Assembly: GCA_023053685.1 (NCBI GenBank)
Contig: JALIGW010000002.1
Span: 252,229,239-252,293,238 of the forward strand
Direction: 5' to 3'
Length of the DNA: 64,000 bases
Source: Diadophis punctatus similis
Lineage: Eukaryota > Chordata > Lepidosauria > Squamata > Dipsadidae
Shown here: positions 55,561-64,000 of the stretch, in pieces
Numbering within the stretch: the stretch's first letter is position 1
Layout of the letters: each line of letters opens with the position of its first letter
Program-made: the position numbers and the translations under genes
Notes under the pieces: model-generated
Database searches by the model: none
What the model was told of the DNA's origin: nothing
What the model saw: the letters and a program-made list of their open reading frames with translations, nothing else

Positions 55561-55771
55561 TAAAAGTCTTTTCAGGTTTTTAATTTTCTGGTCTCTAATT
55601 GTTCGCCGCTGTTATTTGTGTGAAGCGATAACCATTTTTCCGCTCCGCTTCACTTTTCTCCAAACTTTTTTTTTCAAAATTCTTCCTTAAAGGAGATTCT
55701 TTAAAAGTAGGGTTCTTTTTTTTTCTCACCCAGATGTTTCACTCCGCTGTTCCTCACTTCTTTAGCGTGGT

Positions 55772-55830
<59 letters not shown>

Positions 55831-56640
55831 GCTTTCTCCTCGCAACCACTTTGCTTGTTCTCTTCGCTTTTTGCCCTGCCTTCCTCATAAGGAAATCTAA
55901 AGTTAACCCTTTATTTGCACAACTCTGAAGCCGCCCTCTCCTACAGCATCCCGGGGCACTCGCTCTAAGGAGGTTCCTCAGTCCTCCTGCCCGGCCTGGG
56001 CGCTCCAAGGAGAGCCAGCCAGCCAGCCAGCCCTACTGCAGCCATTCGTTCGCCGTTCTTTGTCCGGGATTCACTCGAGCAGCCCGAGCCGAACCGGGTG
56101 AAGAGCAGCAGAGCGGGAAACAGCGCTGCACAGCCAAGCGACAGGAAGAAGCGGAGGGGCTGTACAGCGATGGAGTCGCCTCCCCTTACTCCCCGCACCT
56201 GCCTTCCAAGCCCACGTACAGACTCCTCATAACAACCGCCTCTTCGCCATCCACCGAGCAGGAGGCGGACTCGTTCTTCCGAGCTGCAGAAGGCAAGAAA
56301 CTGCGAGGCAGCGGTGCCAAAAGCAGCAGCAAAAGAGGAAGCGAGACAAAAGAGGGCTAGAGCGAGGAGGTGACTGGCAGGGGGAGAGCAAGGCTGGAAG
56401 CTTAGCTTTTCTGCGGCGTGGGCTTCACTGCTCCGTGGGGGGGGTGAGGCCAGGTAAATGTGTTCTTCTCTCCCCGACATCCCGCGCTCGATCCTCCAGT
56501 CTCAGCTTGCAGCTGTAAGAAGCCACTGATGGACGGGCGCACTCGCGGTCCTTCCAGCTAAAGGCGACCGGGGACGGCGCCGGGTGGTTAACTAAGGGGG
56601 TGGCGGCGGCGTGGCTTTGACGCTCGGCACATGAAAACAG
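55561..56640. other. CpG-rich segment carried by the 6.3 kb element
   Basis: Begins AT-rich, then a (GT)n tract at 55775-55828, then strongly GC- and CpG-rich sequence with many Sp1-like and repeated GCCAGCCA units. It looks like a promoter or first exon of a host gene captured by the transposon. A minus-strand frame of 171 codons (55965-56480) is open but has no motif I know. Not present elsewhere in the window. Confidence 0.4.
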
Positions 56641-56767
56641 AAAGTGCTGTTTGGAGGAGGAGGAAGAAAATCGGGACTTTTTTAAGACGCCGCGGGACGC
56701 GGGACAAATTGTTCAAAAGCGTGACTGTCCCGCCAAAAGCGGGACGTCTGGTCACCTTACCCTACAG

Positions 56768-57330
56768 AATCAGCAAAGACTATTCTAGCCAGTTCTCTGT
56801 CTTGTGGGTGCAGGATAACTCTCCAAAACTACCTTTACAACTGAGGGAAACATGTCTGGATAGGTGTAATTATTTTTCCATCGTGCGAGGCCTAAATCTC
56901 ACTAGAGGGCAGAATTCCTCTGAGGATCCAATTTCCAGAGGAGTTAAGATTCCAGCCTTGAATATTCCCAGATAGCTTGTGAAAAACATTTGGAGGGCGC
57001 TAGTTTGAAGAAAGCTGATCTAAAGAGTCCTGGACTTTAATAGTAGGCTCTCAATTCCTCTCCCAGGCCCAGAAAGGAGCAGGCTGGAGACCACCCACTT
57101 GCCCGTAGTTCTCACCTGCTGGCCTGCTTGCCTGGGACTCCTACCTCATCCCACACCCAAATCACATGAGGTCCTCACTTAATGACCTCCGGGGTGCTGG
57201 AATAGCCATGGCAACTGGAACTGCCAGGATTTCCCTCACCAAGTAATGTGGTCACCTGATGTTACTTTTTATAACCTCATTGCATAGCAATGGAAATTCT
57301 GGCACCAATTGCTGTCATCACCTGATGTAA
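56768..57330. other. Unit flank with decayed repeats
   Basis: Parallel to 33960-34260 and 21530-21800 (CTAAATCTCACTAGAGGGCA). From 57165 a decayed end of the CAGGTAGTCCTC repeat. No gene. Confidence 0.45.
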
Positions 57331-58010
57331 GGTTTTTCACTGAATGCAGCTCAGAATCCAATGAAACTCTGAACATGAAGCTACTGATAATCAGTTTTAT
57401 TTTTCTGATCAGAAAACAAAACTTTGGCCACAGTTTAATCTCCCCCCCTTGAACAGCAGGCAGAGAGATGAAAACAGGCGCGCAGGCGCTAACTAAAACT
57501 TTTCCTTTTTATAGCCCACGCATATTACTTGCATAGATCGTCACAATGTTGGAAACAATTATTCAGGCAAAATCCGTGATTCTTTTCTCAGCGCTTCGGA
57601 AAACAAAGGGACCTTAAAAGAAATATATTTTAGAGTTCCTCAAATTAATTTGCTGAGAAAACACATTTCAAGGTTTACAGCATTCACATACTGCAAGCAA
57701 GAGTACAAAGAAAATGTTACTTCACTAAGCCTGACTTTGGCAGTCAGCCTGGAGTTCTTATCTTTGCGGTTGGCACATCTAGTTACAGCTTAACAGGGAA
57801 TCAAAAGTTTAAAAAATCAAAAGTTGAGCTAGTTTGCACTCTGTATATGCTCTGGGACTCTGACCCTTTCTTTTCCAAGCTCAGGAGAGGGCTGGTAGTG
57901 TCATTTCCCTCCTGGGCAGTTGGCATCCTGACCCGCTTGATACCTTCAACAGCAGTCTCTTATCTATAACAAAACCATGAAGGGTTTTCCTGGCAAAGGA
58001 GTTCAACTTT
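57331..58010 (-). repeat. Possible LTR-like repeat, related to 24166-24780
   Basis: The last 130 bases (GAGAGGGCTGG.. to GGTTTTCCTGGC) match 24600-24720. No ends or target duplication found. Confidence 0.3.
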
Positions 58011-58210
58011 ACTAGAAGTGATCTGTATTTGCTGGGCAAGTACATTTTAAATGCAGAGGCTTTGCATTTTGCCACCTGCTACATACGGGGTTTATTGGTT
58101 TCTGTAATAAGATTTTATTGCTGTAAACCATGTGGAGTTATATGAGTTGGGATGCCGTATACATTTTGTTACTGAATAAAAATACATAAATACATACATA
58201 TTTATATCCC
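58010..58210 (+). mobile_element. LINE-like 3' end
   Basis: Same family as 45230-45470; ends ACTGAATAAAAATACATAAATACA. Confidence 0.5.
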
Positions 58211-58393
58211 CGTTTATTATATGTAGAAAAAACTCAAGGTGGCAAACATACCTAATACAGATCACCGTACCCCACCCCACCCCTCATGTTCTATCCTAAG
58301 ACTTATTTCAGGAATCATGCAAGAAATTAAATTGTTAATTGCTCAGCTGGCTTTGAAACGAGACAAGAAACAAAATCCAAGATTCCTCTACAC

Positions 58394-58755
58394 CAGTGGT
58401 TCCCAACCTGTGGTACGTGTACCACTAGTGGTACGCGAGCGCCTTCCAGGTGGTACGCGAACACTTTCGGGGTCATGAACGATTTTTAGTTAGTTATTTT
58501 TTACTTCACAAAAATGTTTACTGCCTAACACAAGATAATCTCACAACGATTTGCAACTGTTGCCACACGCCACCCACCTGGTCCCAGCGGCCCGAGAATC
58601 CAGTTGCTGGATGCGCAGGGCCAAAAAAGGAACGGTTCAATTATGGAAATAAAGTGATATCTGATCGAATTTAGTTTCTCTGGAACCAGGTGGTACGCGG
58701 CGACTGTACGGGACCTCCAAGTGGTACTCGATCACAAAAAGGTTGGGAACCACTG
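58394..58755. mobile_element. hAT-type MITE (CAGTGGTTCCCAACC family)
   Basis: CAGTGGTTCCCAACCT and AGGTTGGGAACCACTG are perfect 16-base inverted ends. An exact 8-bp duplication CTCTACAC lies at 58386-58393 and 58756-58763. It sits in the 3' region of the last zinc-finger unit. 362 bases, no coding frame. Confidence 0.93.
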
Positions 58756-58835
58756 CTCTACACACATCAAGTGTTGCCTCAAGTGCAATTTCTTGTGTGT
58801 GATCGTGGAAGAATTTTGTGCAAAACAATGTTTGT

Positions 58836-59065
58836 TTCCTTCAAAATAACTACACAATAAACCAGACTGAGAAGTGCACCAATTAAGACTGCAACTAAAA
58901 AAACCCAAAATGGGCATTGAGAGACATTGGAAGCAGGCCGAAGAAGGCAAGAATCAACACAAACGCCCCTCCCCCAGCCTCCAATGGTGAATTAAGGAGG
59001 GATAATGGTCCCTCTGTCTGTTGGTGGGGGGGCTGACTATAGTTTGAGAAAAACATGAACTAATT
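58836..59065. other. Unclassified insert in a unit 3' region
   Basis: In intact units AAAACAGTGTTTG runs straight into TCTGCAATCTGG. Here the two halves are separated by 58836-62725. The left part ends with a CTATAGTTTGAGAA terminus similar to the hAT end at 62725. Confidence 0.35.
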
Positions 59066-59393
59066 TCTTTTTTTATTATTAATTTTTATTAAGGATTTTA
59101 AAGAAAAGTTTTACATTCTGGTTATTAGACAAATATCCCACATTCATTTACATATTTTTCCCATCCACTTGTCCCTCCTTTCTACTTACAATAAAGAGAT
59201 ATTTATATATATATAATATATACAGAATAGTTCATCCTTACACTTCCAATCATATAGTTTTTGTATATAGTATAAACATAATATTTCAGTTCATCTTTAC
59301 ATTTCCTCATATATCTATCCTAAGAAAAAAATAGAATGAAATAATACTATTTTATATATAGACATCCCATTCCTATTACCTCTATTAATTTTT

Positions 59394-59448
<55 letters not shown>

Positions 59449-59585
59449 TTAAAATTCATTTTAGTTGTTATTTAAGGTATAAATTATCCTTTTACTAAGA
59501 TAGTGATGAAAATATATTACCAAATTTTGGATTCGCTAATAAATTATATTACTGTTGTATTATATTAACTTCTTGTGTGATGACT

Positions 59586-60558
59586 ACCGTATTTTTTGGA
59601 GTATAAGACGCACCTTTTTACCCCCAAAAAGAGGGTATGCAGCCGAATGCAGCCCCACCCACCCAGCCACCCCCACCCTTTGGCCTCTGTCTTCCAGCAA
59701 TTTACCTGCTTACAGGAAAGAGGGAAGAGCCTGTAAAGCCAAGTCTGTAGGAGTTTCCCGATCTACAGCTGATTAGGTTTGCCACGTGGGAAATTTAAAG
59801 TGAAACTAACTACAAAGGCAAATAGCTGGGAGAGACAGGCAGATTTTTATTTTTTGCTGAACTGGATGGAAGGGGGTAAGTGAATAACTATAAATGTCTG
59901 TAGAATGTTCAAATTATTAGACTTATTTTTTAAAGACTGCTTTATTATTGTTCTAGAGCCAGGGGCAATTTTAAGACTTGTGGACTTCAACTCCCAGAAT
60001 TCCACAGCCAGCTTTGCTAGCTTTGCTGGCTGTGGAATTCTGGGAGTTGAAGTCCACAAGTCTTAAAGTTGCCAAGGTTGGAGATCCCTGTAAATCTAGA
60101 CAACTTAACAAAATAAAGCAGCTTTTTAAAATAAATGCTTGCTCTGAAGAGGCCCAATGCTACTGTATCTTTTTTTAAATAGAGAATAATGTATACTTCC
60201 AGAAATTTTAATTAATTTTAACAGCTCTGTACAAGTATAGTCTGAAATGTAACAGTGTCCTGTTTAGTATTAGAGTTTAGTTACCTTGGAGTAGATCTAT
60301 TTAAATAATTGGGAAGAGTTAGTGTGACTACATTTAAGAAAACTTTCTGGCATAATGTACATTTGCTATTTCTTTGCTATTTCTATGGCTCAGGCACACA
60401 TGCACAGAAATACACAGCAAACAGTGTATATCATGTGCTGTTTGCTGTTTGCTGTTTGGCAAATTGCTTGGAGGCAGAGGCCTTTTTCCCTTGTTTTCCT
60501 CCCCCAAAATTAAGGTGTGTCTTATACTTCGGTGCGTCTTATACTCCGAAAAATACGG
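59586..60558. mobile_element. MITE (CCGTATTTTTCGGAGTATAA family)
   Basis: The ends CCGTATTTTTTGGAGTATAA and TTATACTCCGAAAAATACGG, flanked by TA. Inserted in the L1. Contains a shortened copy of the palindromic MITE at 59965-60096. Confidence 0.82.
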
Positions 60559-60827
60559 TATATCTGTTTTTAACCTTTGAAGTCTTGTAAATGTCTATTT
60601 TCTTTTAATTTGTGAATTTAATCCATTGATATTTTAGGAGTTCAGTTTAATTTGATCTTCCATTTTCTTTCTTACTTGTGACTTAGTCCCTGCTTCCTGG
60701 TGTTCCTTGTTTTGCTGTACTTTCCCTCTAGCGCCTTCTGTCTCTTTTTGTTCTCTTTCTTGTCTCTTTCTCTCCTCATTCTCTTCTTCATTCACTCCTA
60801 TTTGTACTTCCTCTTGACTTCTACTCT

Positions 60828-61750
60828 ACGCTTCGTCCCTGCTTTCCTGCTCTCCCTCCACTGAAAGGTAATGATCATAAAATTCTCGTGCCTTTTCTAT
60901 TGAATCAATTCGGAACTTTTTATCTCTCCAGGATATAAGAATCCCTTCTGGTACTAGCCATCTAAACATAACACTCTCTCTGGTTAGTTGTGTTGTTAAA
61001 AATTGATATGCTTTCCTCTGGTCCCTTACTCTCCTGGTATTTGCTTTAAAGTTTGTATGTTATATGTTATTGTCTCATTCCGCATTTTCCTATAGACCTC
61101 ATCCCTTACAACTTTCTTGGTAAATTGAATATGAACTTCTTTAGGTAAGTGTTGCCGACGGGCATAGTTAGTATAGACCCTATAGACGATACCCTCGTCT
61201 ATATCCCTAAGTATATCTTGTTTGTCTCTTTGCGTCACCTCAGCTAGGATTTCAGACATTTTTTCCCCAAGGTCTTCATCTTTTTCTTCTGATATATTTT
61301 GAAATCTCAAGTAAAAAGCTGCCTTATCCAACTCCAGAAAGGTAATTACATCAGTTAGTTCTCTGTTCTGAGTAGTATTTTTCTGCTCCAAAATTTCGAC
61401 TTTCTTATCCAAGTGTTGTATCTTTGTTTCAGCTGTTGTTATTCTTTGCTGGTTTTGGGTAATTGACTGTTGAATAGTACCGATTCTGTCGCCCATTTTC
61501 TTTATATCACTTTTCATTTCTCCAAAGTCCTGTCTCATCTCTTCTTGGTTTTTCTTTGTTTCCTCATGATTTTTTGCGATGGTTTCTTGGCTTTTATCCA
61601 TAGATTCTTGCAATGCCTGAAACATTGCTTGTATGTTCTGAATAAGAACATATTTCTATGAACACTGCACATATCTTTATTTGTAGTGGGGAAAAAAACA
61701 TGTTCTTTGAAGATCCTGCACTCAGAGTCAATTTTTCTTTTCTTTGACAT
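60828..61750 (-). pseudogene. L1 ORF1 protein pseudogene
   Basis: RNA-binding chaperone of L1. Starts MSKKRKIDSECR, then shifts frame into a coiled coil (FQALQESMDKSQETIAKNHE, heptads through EILEQKNTTQNRE). An RRM-like stretch follows (FYLRFQNISEEKDEDLGEK), then the C-terminal domain (ARRQHLPKEVHIQFTKKVV). After TLKQIPGE the frame shifts again; RVRDQRKAYQFLTTQL and FYDHYLSVEGEQESRDEA are in the next frame. At least two frameshifts, so it is not functional, though the sequence is otherwise well kept. Confidence 0.82.
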
Positions 61751-62045
61751 GTTTCCTAGGGATTAAAAATTGCTATTAGTAAGATACAGAGGTATAAAAA
61801 ACAGGGATCACTATAGCACAGAAGTAATGACAGGCTGCGAGAAGCTGCCAGTGAACGCCCCTCCCCTCCCTTCTCCTCTCTATGGGCCCACGTGGTTCCT
61901 TTCCCTTTGGTTCCAGCCAAAGGCTTTGGGGCTTTGCTGAGGGTCTCTTTGCAAGCAGCAGTAGGAGGACCTGTGAGTGCCTGCCAGCAGGAGAGGCGGC
62001 CAGGGAAGGGATAAGAGACCGGACTACTTTACTGAATTATTTGGG

Positions 62046-62250
62046 ATTACAGGGCTAAAGGTCTTTTAAGCCTGAAGAATTCAAACTGATTTGCATTTTG
62101 CCACACTAGTGCATGTGTATACACACACATTGAAAGCAACCAAAATTGTTCAGCAACCAATTTGGTGGCTGTACTTTATATATGGCACGAATCAAAGCAG
62201 TGGGTGAATTCTCCTTCAGGCATTATACTGCGGTTGCTTGCATATGAATT
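62046..62250. other. Unclassified, no gene
   Basis: AT-rich with a short CA repeat near 62118. Nothing recognised. Confidence 0.35.
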
Positions 62251-62725
62251 AGTGTTAGCCAACTTCACCTGATTTTGAAAAAGCTAGGAGACATGGAGAC
62301 GTGTCCCCCACCCACCCATTTTTCAAGCCAGGAGCAGCCCCTCCCCTACTCACCCACCGGCCCTGGATCACATGGCTGTTCTGCCGGCAGCAGCTACTTT
62401 TCAAGCCAGGAGCAGCCCATTCCTTACTCACCCACTGGCCCTGGATCACATGGCTGCACCTGCATCATCACCCCCCAGTCAGCTGGCCCTCCCCTGCACC
62501 CTTCGGCCTTACCTTCGGCAGCAGCACTGTGATCAGAAGTGCAGCTCAACCGGTGAAATAACAAACCAGAAGTACAGCTGGAGTGGATGCTCGCTGCAAG
62601 ATAAAGCTGGTGGCAAGGGGTGGGGCGAGGAGTGGGGTTTGGCTGAAATTCACCACTCCGCGGGCCGGATAACTTTGCATTGGCGGGCCGTATCTGGCCG
62701 GTGGGCCGTAGTTTGAGAATCGGTG
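62251..62725. mobile_element. hAT-like repeat, right end present
   Basis: Ends GGGCCGTAGTTTGAGAATCGGTG, a decayed hAT terminus (AGTTTGAGAACCACTG type). The left terminus was not found. Contains a tandem repeat of about 73 bases, two copies at 62318-62463 (TTCAAGCCAGGAGCAGCCC..). Confidence 0.5.
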
Positions 62726-62738
62726 ATCTACAATCTGG

Positions 62739-63430
<692 letters not shown>

Positions 63431-63921
63431 TCACCATTTTGGATGTCCAAGAAACCTTTTCCTTCCAACTGACTTCCAGTTATTTCCAGTTTTTCTTTAT
63501 TCCAATATTATCCCCCTTGACCTCTTAGGTAATGTTTGCTTCAGTTCCACACACTCTATTGTTTCCAGCTCAAAACTTTGCTCTTGTTATTCTCTCCCTT
63601 GTCTCTCATCTGCTGAGGAAGGAGAAGAGTTTTTACACTTTCTGGAGTATCCACCCCTCAGGAGTTCCAATTCTGCCTGCAATGTGCCAGGAACAGCCTG
63701 CGAAAGCCCGAATGGACCATTGGATCCCCCCCTCTGAACCTCCATTTTGGCCGGCTATGTGCAGGACGAATGTTGCAGAGCCTCTGTGGTTGTTCGTAAG
63801 GGCAAACAACTGCCGTGGTGCTGCAAGATTCGTACTTTCAGGACTTGTTCGTAAACGCCAGTTATTGCGTAACTTTAAATGTTTGCTAAGGAAACACTTG
63901 CAACCTCGGGACTACCTGTAC
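63431..63921 (-). other. Region upstream of the pseudogene
   Basis: Close to 46990-47460. No gene. Confidence 0.45.
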
Positions 63922-64000
63922 AGATAGTCCTCCAATTACAACAGTTATTTTAGTGTCTGTTTGAAGTTATTAACAGCACTGAAAAAGTAACTTATAACCA
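63922..64000. repeat. CAGGTAGTCCTC repeat, cut by the window edge
   Basis: TACAGATAGTCCTCCAATTA.. then CAGCACTGAAAAAGTAACTT, as at 47464. Continues beyond the window. Confidence 0.6.

Larger units (their letters stand above)
50494..56759. mobile_element. 6.3 kb TIR element (TAAGGTGACCAG family), non-autonomous
   Basis: The left end TAAGGTGACCAGATTTTAAC and the right end GGGACGTCTGGTCACCTTA are inverted at 12 or more bases. They are flanked by an exact 8-bp duplication CCCTACAG at 50486-50493 and 56760-56767. A paralogous unoccupied site is at 33950. The right 90 bases match the element at 32672-33563. Without the copia insertion it is about 3.05 kb. It has no transposase frame; it carries a LINE-like tail, a palindromic MITE, an anonymous AT-rich segment and a CpG-rich segment. 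8-bp duplication suggests hAT, or another 8-bp superfamily such as P. Confidence 0.85.
59066..62045 (-). mobile_element. L1 LINE with ORF1 but nearly no ORF2
   Basis: On the minus strand: a GC-rich 5' region (62045-61751), ORF1 (61750-about 60828), the start of ORF2 (NINGLNSQIKRK near 60640), then, after the MITE 59586-60558, a few dozen endonuclease-like codons and a 3' UTR. The end is ATAAAAATTAATAATAAAAA at 59066-59095. Most of ORF2 is absent. (AT)n at 59396-59446. No clear target duplication found. Confidence 0.7.

Noticed and set aside
55965..56480. 171-codon minus-strand frame as a gene
   Set aside because: No recognised domain and strong CpG bias. Kept only as part of a possibly captured host segment.

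Overview
This is vertebrate nuclear DNA, most likely from a squamate reptile and probably a snake. That is an inference from several repeats together: CR1 and L2-type LINEs, a degenerate L1, a tRNA-derived SINE of the Sauria/Squam type, many hAT and TA-flanked MITEs, and a GAATA microsatellite next to a LINE-like tail. No database search was run. There is no prokaryotic gene, CRISPR array, rRNA or intact tRNA gene.

The host content is a tandem cluster of C2H2 zinc-finger genes. All but one are transcribed on the minus strand. A repeating unit can be traced: a CTCF-like motif, then a GC-rich first exon with a conserved GTGAGT donor, then an intron, then one large exon encoding the fingers, then a 3' region holding LINE ends. 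Finger exons lie at 10541-11782 (14 fingers), 17006-18640 (18), 27249-29186 (22, the only one with an intact C-terminus), 41658-43319 (19, chimeric) and 45768-46994 (14, 5' truncated). Degenerate copies lie at 4095-5051 (plus strand, broken by a hAT element), 34271-34690 and 62739-63430. First exons lie near 1.2, 22.6, 30.5, 32.2, 35.5, 44.7 and 50.0 kb. No KRAB, SCAN or BTB domain was seen in any frame.

The rest is mostly transposable elements, often nested. 0-10 kb: CR1 and L2 fragments hit by four hAT MITEs, SINEs, AT microsatellites and an L1 piece. 11.8-17 kb: finger-gene intron, MITEs, a CR1 interrupted by hAT and a split LINE. 19-25 kb: intronic MITEs, a Penelope-like fragment and a possible LTR. 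25.1-27.0 kb: a dead Tc1-like transposon. 32.5-33.8 kb: a three-level nest (hAT, then a retroelement, then a CpG-island-bearing TIR element). 36.6-39.1 kb: a nearly complete but frameshifted L2-type LINE. 50.5-56.8 kb: a 6.3 kb TIR element holding a Ty1/copia retrotransposon with matching LTRs and a CpG-rich passenger segment. 59.1-62.0 kb: an L1 with ORF1 but almost no ORF2.

Because the same locus is present several times, many insertions can be compared with a matching empty site elsewhere in the window. That makes element ends and target duplications unusually secure. The picture is a zinc-finger cluster growing by duplication and unequal exchange while transposons invade it. Whether any of these finger genes represses any of these elements is not shown by the sequence.
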